A stretch of 18,808 bases of DNA from a bacterium (GCA_021817025.1 JAKAWF010000039.1:1-18808); one strand, 5' to 3'; positions 6,552-15,294 are shown, counted from the first letter of the stretch. Translations and numbers: made by a program. The notes: generated by a model from the letters alone, not told the origin.

Positions 6552-7612
6552 TCCCGGTAGACGCCCCTGGTCAGGGCGCCCATCTTCTGGGCCGAGAAGT
6601 GCTGGAGCACGCGCTCGACCCCGGCCCCCGAGAGGCGCTGGTAGCGCTCGGAGTCGGCCAGCAGCGCGGCCGTGACGCTCGCCAGCGCAGCCGGGTTGGC
6701 GGGGCCGACCAGGACGCCGGAGTTGGGCGGGTCGAGGATCTCGGGAAGGCCGCCAACCCGGCTCGCCACCACCGGGACCCCCGCGCTCATCGCCTCACAG
6801 GCCACCAGCCCGAAGGGCTCCTCACGGGAGGGTACCCAGACCACGTCGCAGCTGTCGAAGAACTGCTGGCGGTCGGCCACGTCGCCCAGGAAGTGGACCC
6901 GGCTGGCGACGCCGAGGGAAGCGGCCAGATCGATCAGGGAACGCAGCTCGGGCCCGCTGCCGCCGACCAACAGACTGAGGTCGCGGCCTGCCGGGGCCGC
7001 CAGCGCCATCACCGCCAGGTCGATCCCCTTGGCGTGGGTGAGCCGAGCCAGGGTGCCCACCCGGGCCCCTGCGGGCCGCGGGCGCAGGCGCGGGCGCAGG
7101 GGGTCGATCCCGTTGGCCACCAGGCGCAGGTGAGCGCCCCCGACGCCGAGCTCAACCTCGAGGAATTCCAGGACCGCGGCCGAGACCGCGATCTGGCGGT
7201 CGGCGCGGGCGGCCAGCAGCCGCAGCTCGTGGCGGTGAGCCATGAGCCTGGGACGGCTGGTGGTGAACCAGCCGTCAAGGTGGTGGGTGTGGACCCACGG
7301 GAGCCCGGTCCGAGCCCGCCGCACCATCATTCCGGCGCGCAGGGCGTGGCTGTGCACCAAGTCGGCGTCGAAGCGACGCGCCAGCTGGCGGAGCCTGACC
7401 GGAGCGGCCGCCAGTTGAGGTCCGCTCATGCCCAGGCCAGCGCTGGCGATTCCCGCCTGCGCGCAACGCTCCCGGAGCGGGCCCTCCGGACACACGACCA
7501 GCGCCTGCCAGGAGGCCGCCTGCAGCTGGCGCGCCAGGGTGATGACGTGCTCGGGGCCACCGGTGCGGGAGCTGTCGGCGATGACCAGCATCACCCGGGG
7601 TTGGTAGGCCAT
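6539..7612 (-). CDS. GT4-family glycosyltransferase
   Basis: A 357-residue retaining GT-B glycosyltransferase, expected in the cytoplasm or at the inner membrane face. The N-terminal domain has the glycine-rich acceptor loop [10 protein letters not shown] and [13 protein letters not shown]. The C-terminal donor-binding domain has [16 protein letters not shown] (R190, K195), LLVGGSGPE, and the E-x7-E nucleotide-sugar motif E265 to E273 in [15 protein letters not shown]. These are the hallmarks of the GT4 family (glycolipid, exopolysaccharide or mycothiol-like glycosides). Donor and acceptor cannot be read from the sequence. The ATG at 7612 ([13 protein letters not shown]) is preferred over the longer frame from 7654, which would overlap metG. 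It is divergent from metG and convergent with nfuA, so it stands alone. Confidence 0.9.
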   Translation of the reverse strand: MAYQPRVMLVIADSSRTGGPEHVITLARQLQAASWQALVVCPEGPLRERCAQAGIASAGLGMSGPQLAAAPVRLRQLARRFDADLVHSHALRAGMMVRRARTGLPWVHTHHLDGWFTTSRPRLMAHRHELRLLAARADRQIAVSAAVLEFLEVELGVGGAHLRLVANGIDPLRPRLRPRPAGARVGTLARLTHAKGIDLAVMALAAPAGRDLSLLVGGSGPELRSLIDLAASLGVASRVHFLGDVADRQQFFDSCDVVWVPSREEPFGLVACEAMSAGVPVVASRVGGLPEILDPPNSGVLVGPANPAALASVTAALLADSERYQRLSGAGVERVLQHFSAQKMGALTRGVYREVLR

Positions 7613-7619
7613 CCGTGCA

Positions 7620-9479
7620 TTGTTCCACTTGGTGTGGGGCCCACCGGATACCATCGGTCAGGTCTTGAACAGCACCGACCCCGCGGCCGCCCCCATTTTG
7701 GTGGCGGTGGCCTGGCCCTACGCCAGCGGCCCGCGCCACATCGGCCATGTGGCGGGGTTCGGAGTCCCCTCCGACATCTTCGCCCGCTACCAGCGGTTGC
7801 GCGGGGCTCAGGTGCTGATGGTGAGCGGCACCGACGAGCACGGCACCCCGATCCTGGTCGCGGCCGACCGCGAAGGAGTGAGCCCGCAGGAGATCGCCGA
7901 CCGCTACAACGCGGTCATCGCGGAGGACCTGCGCCGGCTCGGCCTCGGCTACGACCTCTTCACCAGGACCACCACCAAGAACCATGCTCTGGTCGTTCAG
8001 GACATGTTCCGCACCCTGCAGGAGCGGGGATTCCTGATCCGCCAGTCTCAGCAGGGGGCGTTCTCCGCCCGGACCGGCCGGACCCTCCCCGACCGCTACA
8101 TCGAGGGCACCTGTCCCCATTGCGGCTACACCTCCGCCCGGGGCGACCAGTGCGACAGCTGCGGCCGCATGCTCGACCCGACCGATCTGATCGACCCTCG
8201 CTCTCGGATCGACGGCGAGGCCCCGGTGTTTCGAGAGTCGGAGCACTTCTTCCTCGACCTGCCGGCCTTCGCCAAGGCGCTCTCCGAGTGGATCGGGGGC
8301 AAGGCCGACTGGCGCAGCAACGTCCGCGCCTTCTCCTTGAACCTGCTCGGGGAACTGCGCCCGCGCGCGGTCACCAGGGACATCGACTGGGGGATCAGGA
8401 TCCCCCTACCCGAATTCGAGCAGCGCGACGACAAGCGTATCTATGTCTGGTTCGACGCCGTGATCGGGTACCTCTCGGCCAGCATCGAGTGGGCCCGGTT
8501 GCAGGGTCGCCCCGAGGCCTGGCGGGAGTGGTGGCAGAACCCCTCCGCCCGCCACTTCTACTTCATGGGCAAGGACAACATCGTCTTTCACGCCGTGATC
8601 TGGCCCAGCATCCTGATGGGCTACGGGAGCGGTGGTGACTTTGGCGGGGGTCCGTCCCACCCCCCCCTGGTCCTCCCCGAGAACGTGGTCAGCAGTGAGT
8701 TCCTGACCCAGGAGGGGCAGAAGTTCTCCAGCAGCCGGGGCATCGTGATCGAGGTGGGAGACTTCCTGGAACGGTACGACCCGGACCCCCTGCGCTACTA
8801 CCTGACAGCCGGCGGCCCCGAGACCCAGGACACCGACTTCACCTGGGCCGAGTTCATCCGCCGCAACAATGACGAGCTGGTGGCCACCTGGGGCAACCTG
8901 GTGCATCGCACCCTGCAGCTGACCGCCCGCCACTTCGGAGCAGTGCCCCAGCCGGGATCGCTCAACGATGCCGACTCGGCCCTGCTCGCGGCCATCGAGG
9001 ATGGCTTCCAACTGGTCGGCGCGATGCTGGACGCGGCCCGCTTCAAGGCGGCGCTGGCGGAGGCGATGAGCCTGGCCGCGCAGGTCAACCGCTATCTCGG
9101 GGACATGGAGCCTTGGCGGCTCCTCAAGGTCGAGCCCGAGCGGGCCGCCACGGTGCTGTTCGTGGCGATCCAGGGCGTCGCCAGCCTCAAGACCATCTTC
9201 ACACCGTTCCTTCCCTTCAGCTCCCAGCGCCTCCACCAGATGCTCGGGTTGGAGGGGGTGATCGCCCCCATGCCGGAGATCCACGAGGTGGACGCGGGGG
9301 ACGGCGACCGCCACCTGGTCCTCACCACCAACTGGCCGGGAACGGGGCCCGCCTGGCTGCCCACCCGGCTACCGGCCGGGCACCAACTCAACCCTCCCGA
9401 GCCGCTGTTCCGCAAGCTGGCCCCGGAGTTGGCGGAGCGGGAGCTGGAGCGGATGGCCGGACTCCACCCGCCGCAGTAG
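7620..9479 (+). CDS. metG: methionyl-tRNA synthetase
   Basis: It charges tRNA-Met with methionine. Class I signatures are present: H40-I-G-H43 preceded by AWPYASGPR, and the KMSKS-equivalent K368-F-S-S-S in [10 protein letters not shown], the form common in actinobacterial MetG. A zinc knuckle C165-x2-C168-x9-C178-x2-C181 marks the MetG1 type. The anticodon-binding helical domain follows ([30 protein letters not shown]). The protein ends near residue 619 without a C-terminal EMAP/Trbp111-like tRNA-binding domain. The start is uncertain. The ATG at 7620 is the longest; similarity only begins near [10 protein letters not shown] (residue 26). A TTG at 7665, with a TACCAT -10-like hexamer at 7649-7654 just upstream, would give 604 residues. 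Neither start has a strong ribosome binding site. Confidence 0.95.
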   Translation: MFHLVWGPPDTIGQVLNSTDPAAAPILVAVAWPYASGPRHIGHVAGFGVPSDIFARYQRLRGAQVLMVSGTDEHGTPILVAADREGVSPQEIADRYNAVIAEDLRRLGLGYDLFTRTTTKNHALVVQDMFRTLQERGFLIRQSQQGAFSARTGRTLPDRYIEGTCPHCGYTSARGDQCDSCGRMLDPTDLIDPRSRIDGEAPVFRESEHFFLDLPAFAKALSEWIGGKADWRSNVRAFSLNLLGELRPRAVTRDIDWGIRIPLPEFEQRDDKRIYVWFDAVIGYLSASIEWARLQGRPEAWREWWQNPSARHFYFMGKDNIVFHAVIWPSILMGYGSGGDFGGGPSHPPLVLPENVVSSEFLTQEGQKFSSSRGIVIEVGDFLERYDPDPLRYYLTAGGPETQDTDFTWAEFIRRNNDELVATWGNLVHRTLQLTARHFGAVPQPGSLNDADSALLAAIEDGFQLVGAMLDAARFKAALAEAMSLAAQVNRYLGDMEPWRLLKVEPERAATVLFVAIQGVASLKTIFTPFLPFSSQRLHQMLGLEGVIAPMPEIHEVDAGDGDRHLVLTTNWPGTGPAWLPTRLPAGHQLNPPEPLFRKLAPELAERELERMAGLHPPQ

Positions 9480-9572
9480 GCCAGGGCAGCTGGAAGGCCA
9501 ATCCCCCAGTGACCAGGTGAGCGCATTACGGCGCCGATCCCGCCGGGCCCAGGGCCAGGCGGTGGGGCCCTC

Positions 9573-10340
9573 TTGAACCTCGACACGATCACCCTGCCCC
9601 TGGCGGTCGCCGCGGGCGCTGCCTCGTTCCTGTCCCCCTGCGTGCTCCCGCTGGTGCCCGCCTACCTCGCCTTCCTGTCCAACTCCGCGGCCGGTCCTGG
9701 CGGCCCTGCCCCAGCCGCGGCCGGCGCACCCGAGAGTGGCCTCCCCCGGGCCCGCGGGCGGGTGCTCAGGGGCGCGCTTGGTTTCGCGGCCGGGCTGGGG
9801 CTTTTCTGCGTTGCGTTCTTCTACGCCCTGGACCGGGTGCTGGCACCCTGGAAGGGGGTCGTGACCCCGCTCCTGGGCATCCTGGTCATCCTGCTCGGCC
9901 TCAACCTCATGGGCCTGCTGCGCATCCCCGGGCTGGCCCGGGACCTGCGCCCGCTCCCGGCCCGCTTTCGAGGTGGCGGCTTCCCGGCTGGATTCCTGCT
10001 GGGAGTGGGCCTGGCGGCCGGCTGGTCGCCGTGCATCGGCCCAGTCCTGGGGGCGGTGCTGACCTCTGGGATCAGCCAGGGCACGACGGCGCGAGGGATC
10101 TACCTGATGATCGCCTACGTCATCGGCCTGGGGCTCCCCTTCCTGCTGGCGGCCCTGCTGATCGACCGGATCAGCCCCCTGCTGCGGGCGGCGGCCCGCC
10201 ATCAGCGGCTGGTCTCGGTCCTGGGCGGGGCGGTGGTGGTGGCGATGGGCGCCTTGGTCATGGTCAACCACTTCACGGTGTTCAATGACTGGCTGTCCGC
10301 CCATCTTCCCGGCTTCTTCCAGGACCCCTTCGATCTCTGA
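9573..10340 (+). CDS. CcdA/DsbD-type thiol-disulfide membrane protein
   Basis: A 255-residue integral membrane protein that should carry electrons from cytoplasmic thioredoxin to thiol proteins outside the membrane, for example in cytochrome c maturation. The two catalytic cysteines sit in the family motifs FLSPCVLPLVPAYL (C23) and AGWSPCIGPVLG (C154). About six membrane segments are visible (approximately 5-35, 65-90, 97-117, 138-163, 173-197, 213-232). It starts with TTG at 9573, behind a G-rich GGTGGGG. It follows metG by 93 bp and precedes the J-domain gene by 61 bp on the same strand, so co-transcription is possible. No thioredoxin-like partner, ResB or ResC gene is in the window. Confidence 0.88.
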   Translation: MNLDTITLPLAVAAGAASFLSPCVLPLVPAYLAFLSNSAAGPGGPAPAAAGAPESGLPRARGRVLRGALGFAAGLGLFCVAFFYALDRVLAPWKGVVTPLLGILVILLGLNLMGLLRIPGLARDLRPLPARFRGGGFPAGFLLGVGLAAGWSPCIGPVLGAVLTSGISQGTTARGIYLMIAYVIGLGLPFLLAALLIDRISPLLRAAARHQRLVSVLGGAVVVAMGALVMVNHFTVFNDWLSAHLPGFFQDPFDL

Positions 10341-10343
10341 GCT

Positions 10344-10359
10344 CCCCGGCGCGGCCGGG
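10344..10359 (+). terminator. GC-rich hairpin after the CcdA-like gene
   Basis: Three bases after the stop codon, CCCCGGC and GCCGGG form a 6-bp stem with a 3-base loop. No T-run follows. In such GC-rich DNA a stem of this size can occur by chance, so its role as terminator is weakly supported. Confidence 0.25.
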
Positions 10360-10401
10360 TGGGGTCCGCCGCCTCAGACGGCCAGGTACGCTTGATCTCC
10401 A

Positions 10402-11763
10402 ATGAGAGCAAGCGCCCCTTCGGCGATCGATGTCTACCATCTGCTCGGGGCCGAGCGCACCGACAGCTGGCAGGAGCTGAGGCGCAGGTACCGAGCTCGG
10501 GCCCGGGAACTCCATCCTGACGTCCAGGTGCACCGGCAGGGCCCTCAGCGGCTGGATCTCAAGCGGGCCAACGCGCTGTTCAGCCAGCTCCAGGCAGCCT
10601 GGTCGCTGGTGGCGACTCCGGAGCGCCGGGCCGCCTATGACCTGGCCATCAGGGGGCGGACGCCCACCAAGGGCATCCCCGTGCGCAGGCCCGCGAAGGC
10701 ACCCTCCTGGTCGGCGGGGCCGGCGGCGGCGGTGCTGCTGCGCGCGGGGCCTGGCGACCTCCACATCACGATCCCGGGCGGGAGCTGGGACCTGTCCCTG
10801 GCCCAGTTTGCCAAGGGAGTGGCGGCGGGCTCCCTGTCGAAGCTCCTGATTGGCGACCTCCCACCCCACTCCGAGCTGCGGCTGGCGCTGCGGGGACTCG
10901 AATTCGTGGAACGGCACCGGCTCACCACCATGGTGGGGCTGGTCGAGCCGGCCGAGGAGCGCGAGCCCGAGCCGGCTCGAGGGGAGGACGACGGGGCCTG
11001 GAAGCTGGCCCAGCTGGAGCGGGCGCTGTCAGCCTGGGGCCGGGCCATGCCCACCCGGCGCAAGCAGCTGCCCTACAGCGGAGACCTCCTGCTGATGGGC
11101 CGGTTGTCGCTAGCCGGCTACGAACTCAACCTGCCCCATCCGGCCGGGCTCTTCGCGGCGGTGGAGGCCAGGCCACTCACCAGGAGCCATGCCCAGGAGC
11201 GCCGCTCCCAAACGCTGCTCGAGGTCCGCATCCCCGCTCCGACCCTGCTGCTCGCGGCCTGCTGGAGCCAGGATGCCCAGCTGATCTCCGACCTCACCAC
11301 CGGGGCGCTGAACGCCGGATCACCCGGGCCCGGCTCGTGGCAACGGTCGCTGGCCGCCAGGCGACCCCGGACCGACCACCACGAGCCCCTGTGGGGATCT
11401 GCCCTGGACCGACCTGGGCAGATCCCGGAGGGACTGGCCCACCTCTCCCACTACCGTGACACCTGGGAGTGGCTCGGAGCGCCCGGACGGTGCCCCCAGT
11501 CGCTGCCCTGGGGTGAGCCAACCTCCGATTGCGGTCGGGACCGCCGCCTCAGCGATGCGGGGGCCCGCCTGGTGAGCCACCTGCTCGCCGCCCTCCTGGA
11601 GCAGCTCCCGGAGGGGACCGCCCTGGCCGCCCTGCGGGGGCCCACGCTGCGCCTGCGCACCGACCCGCAGCAGGTCGCTGAGCTCTCCGCCCTGCTGCGG
11701 GAGCTGGTCCCCGCCCTGCTCCAGCGCGACCTGGGGTTCGCGGTCCCGGTCACGATCGGCTGA
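10402..11763 (+). CDS. J-domain protein with unrecognised C-terminal region
   Basis: A 453-residue protein. Residues 9-82 are a clear J domain (IDVYHLLGAERT, then RRRYRARARELHPDV with the HPD tripeptide at 38-40, then ATPERRAAYDLAI), the part that stimulates DnaK ATPase. The remaining ~370 residues lack the Gly/Phe-rich linker, zinc fingers and substrate-binding barrels of DnaJ, and I recognise no family. They are soluble, Leu/Ala/Arg-rich, with a central acidic linker (about 186-202). The last ~75 residues look helical. There is no membrane helix. It is therefore a class C-like J protein with a specialised client or location. No Shine-Dalgarno precedes the ATG at 10402; a TACGCT hexamer ends 9 bases before it, suggesting a nearly leaderless message. 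A weak dyad (CCGGAA at 11772, TTCCGG at 11793) follows the stop. Confidence 0.85.
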   Translation: MRASAPSAIDVYHLLGAERTDSWQELRRRYRARARELHPDVQVHRQGPQRLDLKRANALFSQLQAAWSLVATPERRAAYDLAIRGRTPTKGIPVRRPAKAPSWSAGPAAAVLLRAGPGDLHITIPGGSWDLSLAQFAKGVAAGSLSKLLIGDLPPHSELRLALRGLEFVERHRLTTMVGLVEPAEEREPEPARGEDDGAWKLAQLERALSAWGRAMPTRRKQLPYSGDLLLMGRLSLAGYELNLPHPAGLFAAVEARPLTRSHAQERRSQTLLEVRIPAPTLLLAACWSQDAQLISDLTTGALNAGSPGPGSWQRSLAARRPRTDHHEPLWGSALDRPGQIPEGLAHLSHYRDTWEWLGAPGRCPQSLPWGEPTSDCGRDRRLSDAGARLVSHLLAALLEQLPEGTALAALRGPTLRLRTDPQQVAELSALLRELVPALLQRDLGFAVPVTIG

Positions 11764-12111
11764 CAATCCGCCCGGAACCTTTGCAACTGGCATTCCGGTT
11801 GGGACCTGGCGGGCCCAGCTGGAGCGAGGCCGCGGATCAACCCTCTGGGCTGTCGGCCGAGAGCTCCGGATGACCCAGCCGCCCTCAGGGGTTGGGGCCG
11901 GGCCCGGGACGAGCCCCTCCGCTCCCAGCCCCGATGGCTTACTGGGCGGGGAAAGGCAAGCAGCCGCACGTCGCGTCCCCACTGCCGTCTCGGTGGCGAC
12001 AGTCCAGCGAGCAGCTCGGCAAACCGGGTCCCGCGAGTCGACCAGCTCTGGCAGTGGGGGCGGCGGGCGGCGCCGCCCATCGCCCGCGGCGCGAGTCAGA
12101 GCCGGCCTGGG
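11764..12111. other. intergenic region without a recognisable gene
   Basis: Nothing coding is recognisable here. The open frames translate to Pro/Gly/Arg-rich text. Two symmetric sequences are visible: the CCGGAA/TTCCGG pair with a 15-base loop right after the J-domain gene, and a perfect 14-bp palindrome GGGCGGCGCCGCCC at 12065-12078. Both could be chance products of high GC content. Confidence 0.5.
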
Positions 12112-12154
12112 GGTTGCGAACAGTTGTTGGTACGGCGGGCCACAATGGGCGGAG

Positions 12155-12243
12155 ATGAACTTGAAGGAGTGGGCGAGGCTACAAGGCATTCATCCGGTGA
12201 CCGCATACCGTTGGTTCCGAGATGGAAAGCTGCCGGTGCCGGC
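12155..12243 (+). pseudogene. IS607 serine recombinase TnpA, N-terminal remnant
   Basis: The ATG at 12155 opens with MNLKEWARLQGIHPVTAYRW followed by FRDGKLPVPAR, the MerR-like helix-turn-helix that begins IS607 TnpA proteins. After about 30 residues similarity stops near 12243. The serine resolvase catalytic domain (about 160 residues) is absent and the sequence continues, in a different frame, as TnpB. The remnant keeps only the DNA-recognition helices. Confidence 0.8.
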
Positions 12244-13023
12244 GCGATCAGAGTCGAGCCCGACCGGCGCCCCATCAGCCTGCCCGTGGTCGGCCAACTG
12301 CGGTCGAAGGAGAACACCCGCCGCCTGGAGCGCCTGCTCGGCACAGGCTCGGCCCGGGTCCTCAACGCCACCCTCAGCCAGAGATGGGGACGGCTGTTCG
12401 TCTCCTTCGGGTGCATCGTCGAGAACCATCCCCGTTCGACGCCGACCAAGGAGCGGGCCGGCGTCGATCTCGGGATCCGGTCCCTGGCCACCATCGCCGA
12501 CACCGGCGGCAACATCATCGAAGTTCCCAACCCCGCCCCCCTGCGGGCGACGCTCACAAAGCGCCGCCGGGTGGGGCGGCAGCGGTCCCGACGCATTCCC
12601 GGCTCTCGGGGGCACAGCGCGGCGAAAGCCAAGCTCGCCCGCCTCGACCGTCGCTGCGTCAACCTGCGCCAGCAGGCGTCCCACCGGCTCACCACCTGGC
12701 TGGCGGCGACCTACCGCGAGGTTGTGATCGAGGACCTCGATCTCGCGGCCATGAAGAAGAGCATGGGGCGCCGGGCGTTGCGGCGTTTTGTGTCCGACGC
12801 CGCACTCGGTCGGATCCGGCCCCAGCTCACCTACAAGCTGGCGGGGAGAGGGACCCAGCCGACGGTAGCTGACCGTTGGTTCGCCTCGTCAAAGATCCAT
12901 CACGGCTGCGGCTGCCGGCTGATCGAGCCCCAGAGGCTGGCCCCGCAACTCGTCTGCGCAGTGACGGGTGAGCTGGTCGACCGGGACAGCGACGCTGCTC
13001 AGAACCTCCGTGACTGGCCGGAC
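12241..13023 (+). pseudogene. tnpB: TnpB (RuvC-like RNA-guided nuclease family), C-terminal part
   Basis: Similarity begins at GAIRVEPDRRPISLPVVG and runs through TARVLNATL-like and RWGRLFVSF blocks into the RuvC domain. All three catalytic acids are present: GVDLGIRSLA (Asp), VVIEDLDLAAM (Glu) and DRDSDAAQNL (Asp). The arginine-rich bridge and WFASSKIHH are also recognisable. The zinc ribbon is damaged: the usual CxxCG pair reads HHGCG and the second pair reads CAVTG, so two of four cysteines are lost. Roughly the first 100-150 residues of TnpB are missing. The same frame is open from an ATG at 12145 (through out-of-frame tnpA sequence) and continues past the natural end to 14229, antisense to the kinase gene, so no proper stop remains. 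It is most likely a pseudogene, although there is no nonsense mutation in the RuvC part. Confidence 0.8.
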
Positions 13024-13033
13024 CGTGCCAGTT

Positions 13034-13262
13034 GTGGCTCAGTTGGAGCCACGGCCCCGTTCGTTCCCGGGCCGTCCTCAGACGGTACAGGCGGCGGTTC
13101 AGATGCCGACGCATTCGGCACCCGGAGAGCGGTGCAAGACCACTACCTCGGCGGTGTGCGTTCCACGGTGAGGCCAGAACCGAACCCAGCACTGGGGGGA
13201 GGAACCCCGAGCAGGGGTGTCACCAGCGGTGGGCTTGACTCAAGTTCACTCAATGGCAACGG
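13034..13262 (+). ncRNA. candidate remnant of omega RNA scaffold at the tnpB 3' end
   Basis: Two perfect hairpins follow directly after the conserved end of TnpB: GTGGCTC/GAGCCAC with a 5-base loop (13034-13052), and CGGCCC/GGGCCG with an 11-base loop (13052-13074). In TnpB systems the guide RNA overlaps the tnpB 3' end and runs to the element's right end, which matches this place. The assignment rests on position and hairpins only; the limits are guesses. Confidence 0.25.
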
Positions 13263-13272
13263 TGAGGAAGGC

Positions 13273-15294
13273 TCACGCCAGCCGGGCTGGCATTGCGGCC
13301 CGATATCCCATGGCACTGTCCAGCACCGAGAGGAAGGCGTCGATGTCGATCGGCTTGGTGAGGTACCCGGTGGCGCCGGCTGCCAAGAGACGCTCCTTCT
13401 GGCCCGGGGAGGCGTCGGCGGTGAGGATGTAGATCGCACTCCTGGCCGTGGCCGGATGAGTCCGGAGGCGGCGCAGAACTTCCGCGCCATCGATGTCGGG
13501 GAGGTGCCGGTCGAGAAGCACCAGCTTGGGCGAGTGCTCAGCCGCCAGCTCCAGTCCCAGCCGGCCCTGCATGGCCGGCACCAGGCGCACCTGCGGCCGC
13601 TGTCGGAGCAGGCGCTCGACCAGCCTCAGGTTGGAGAGGTTGTCCTCGATGTAGACAAGGGTCCCCTGTGCTTCCGGTCGCTGGTCGGGCCCGAGGGACA
13701 CGGCTGGGATGGTTCGCTCGCCGGCGCTCGAACCGGCCGGGACTCCGCCGAGCACCAAGGTGAAGCTGGTGCCCACCCCCGTGGTGCTGGCAACCCGAAT
13801 CTCACCGCCCATGGCTTCGGTGAGAGATCTCGAGAGGGCCAGGCCCAGTCCAGTGCCCCCGACCGAAGTGCCCTCGAGGCCAAGTCGGTCAAAGGGGCTG
13901 AACAGCCTTGGGATCATCTCGGGAGCAATCCCGATGCCGGTGTCCGACACGTCGATCACGACCCGCCCCTCTGCGCTCACCTCAGAGCTGGCGACCACCG
14001 AGCCTCCGGGACGGTTGTACTTGATGGCGTTGGAGAGCAGGTTCAGCAGGACCTGCTTCAGTCGCTGCCGGTCAGCCATGACCATGAGGGGCGACTGTGC
14101 CAATTCGAGATGGAGGTCGCATTGAGCATGGTCCGCCATGGGGCTCAAGAGGTGCACGGACTCCGTGATCACGTCTCTGGTGTCCACTGGCTCCATCGAC
14201 AGCGCCAGGTGCCCGGACTCTATGCGTGACAGGTCGAGCACCTCGTTGATCAGCTCCAGCAGGTGCCGACCGGCCTTGAGGATCTGCTCGATGCTCTCCC
14301 CGTCCTCCTCCGAGCGCGGTTCGAGTTCCAGCAGCTGACCGAAGCCGAGGATGGCGTTGAGAGGCGTCCGCAGCTCGTGGCTCATGCGCGAGAGGAACTC
14401 GGTCTTGGCACGGTTGGCATCCTGGGCAGTGAGTGCCGCCGCGTTGACCTCAGCCTCTCGCGTGGTCAGCAGTCGGCCCGCCTCCTCCACCGCTCGAGCC
14501 AGCTGCCCCACCTCGTCGGCGTCGGCGGGGGCACGGGCAAGCGCGGCCCCTGACGCCAGGTTACGGGCGCTCATCTGGACCGCGGCAATCCGCCGTCCAA
14601 TGCCACGTGTGAACAACCACATCGCCAGCGCTCCCCCGGCAATGCCCAGAGGAACCGTTGCGATCAGCACCACCAGGATTCCCGCACCGGCTGCAGCCAG
14701 CGCCCGGTCCTGAGCGGCCACCCGGGTCGCCTCCGCCGCCGTGATCGCGTCGATCTCGACGCGAGCCTCGTCCATGGTGGTCTTCCCGGCCAGGAGATAG
14801 GACTGGAGCGCGCTCGCAGGGGCGCTCCGGCTGGCTCTGAGCAAGCCCAGGGTGGACAGCTCGCTGTGAGCCAGGGCGGTCAGCCGCGCCACGTCCTTGC
14901 CGACCGCGGCCGGACTTCCCGCGGATTGGGCCGGAAGGGCTTTCAGCAGACCTGGAAGCCGCTGCAGCGCGGTCTGATAGGGCTGCAGGAAACTCGGGTC
15001 GCCGGAGAGGAGATACCCGCGCACTCCAGTTTCGGCGTCGAGCAGCCCAGCTAGCACCTGCTGTCCCGACTGCGTCACCTCGGCCGCCTGATCGGCGGCC
15101 TGACGGTCTGCCTGTTCGGTGCCGGTCAGATAGAGCAAGGAACCCCAGTTGACCAGGAGCACCACCAACGGGATTGCCACCACCACAGCGCCCTTCCAGT
15201 TCAGGGGCAGGTCCGCCCAGCGGGGGATGCGGGAGGGCGCCTTGCCCGTGAGACGAGCGGCACCGCTTCGGGTGCCAAACAGGCGCAAGCTCAC
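13273..15294 (-). CDS. CHASE3 hybrid sensor histidine kinase with C-terminal receiver
   Basis: A 673-residue membrane kinase: membrane segment 1 (about 35-57), extracellular CHASE3-like domain (about 60-200, with LLDAETGVRGYLLSGDPSFL at 84-103), membrane segment 2 (about 203-228), HAMP (about 229-280), HisKA with H306 in FLSRMSHELRTPLNAILGF, and HATPase (N422 in NLLSNAIKYN, DTGIGIAP at 451-458, GGTGLGLALS at 479-488). The C-terminal receiver has D595 in LVLLDRHLPDIDG and K647 in TGYLTKP. The start is GTG at 15294, whose GTGA overlaps the stop of the upstream REC-EAL gene, so the two are translationally coupled. The attached receiver may pass phosphate back through a phosphotransfer protein or modulate the kinase. 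The upstream REC-EAL protein is the obvious output partner. The gene ends normally just before the IS607 remnant. Confidence 0.93.
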   Translation of the reverse strand: MSLRLFGTRSGAARLTGKAPSRIPRWADLPLNWKGAVVVAIPLVVLLVNWGSLLYLTGTEQADRQAADQAAEVTQSGQQVLAGLLDAETGVRGYLLSGDPSFLQPYQTALQRLPGLLKALPAQSAGSPAAVGKDVARLTALAHSELSTLGLLRASRSAPASALQSYLLAGKTTMDEARVEIDAITAAEATRVAAQDRALAAAGAGILVVLIATVPLGIAGGALAMWLFTRGIGRRIAAVQMSARNLASGAALARAPADADEVGQLARAVEEAGRLLTTREAEVNAAALTAQDANRAKTEFLSRMSHELRTPLNAILGFGQLLELEPRSEEDGESIEQILKAGRHLLELINEVLDLSRIESGHLALSMEPVDTRDVITESVHLLSPMADHAQCDLHLELAQSPLMVMADRQRLKQVLLNLLSNAIKYNRPGGSVVASSEVSAEGRVVIDVSDTGIGIAPEMIPRLFSPFDRLGLEGTSVGGTGLGLALSRSLTEAMGGEIRVASTTGVGTSFTLVLGGVPAGSSAGERTIPAVSLGPDQRPEAQGTLVYIEDNLSNLRLVERLLRQRPQVRLVPAMQGRLGLELAAEHSPKLVLLDRHLPDIDGAEVLRRLRTHPATARSAIYILTADASPGQKERLLAAGATGYLTKPIDIDAFLSVLDSAMGYRAAMPARLA

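Larger units (their letters stand above)
12112..13265 (+). mobile_element. decayed IS607-family element (internal deletion derivative)
   Basis: The stretch starts with a tnpA-like N-terminus typical of IS607 recombinases and continues with the C-terminal half of an IS607-associated TnpB; about 1.1 kb remains of an expected ~2 kb. The left limit is placed near GTTGCGAACA (from 12113). The right limit is placed near CTCAATGGCAACGG (13250-13263), a sequence resembling right ends I associate with actinobacterial tnpB elements. GTTGC on the left and GCAAC on the right are inverted relative to each other. Exact ends are uncertain because IS607 makes no target duplication and has no long terminal inverted repeats. 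The element lies in the convergent space behind the hybrid kinase gene, ending within about 10 bp of its stop codon. It cannot move by itself because the recombinase catalytic domain is missing. Confidence 0.75.

Noticed and set aside
6197..8638. An 813-codon plus-strand open frame
   Set aside because: It crosses nfuA and metG out of frame and the glycosyltransferase in antisense; all three have clear family motifs.
12065..12078. Perfect 14-bp GC palindrome near the IS607 remnant as an IS end or regulatory site
   Set aside because: It consists only of G and C in a GC-rich stretch, and IS607 elements do not have such terminal palindromes.
13024..14229. Continuation of the tnpB frame as a long fusion protein
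   Set aside because: Beyond about 13023 there is no TnpB similarity and from 13273 the frame is the complement of the hybrid kinase gene.
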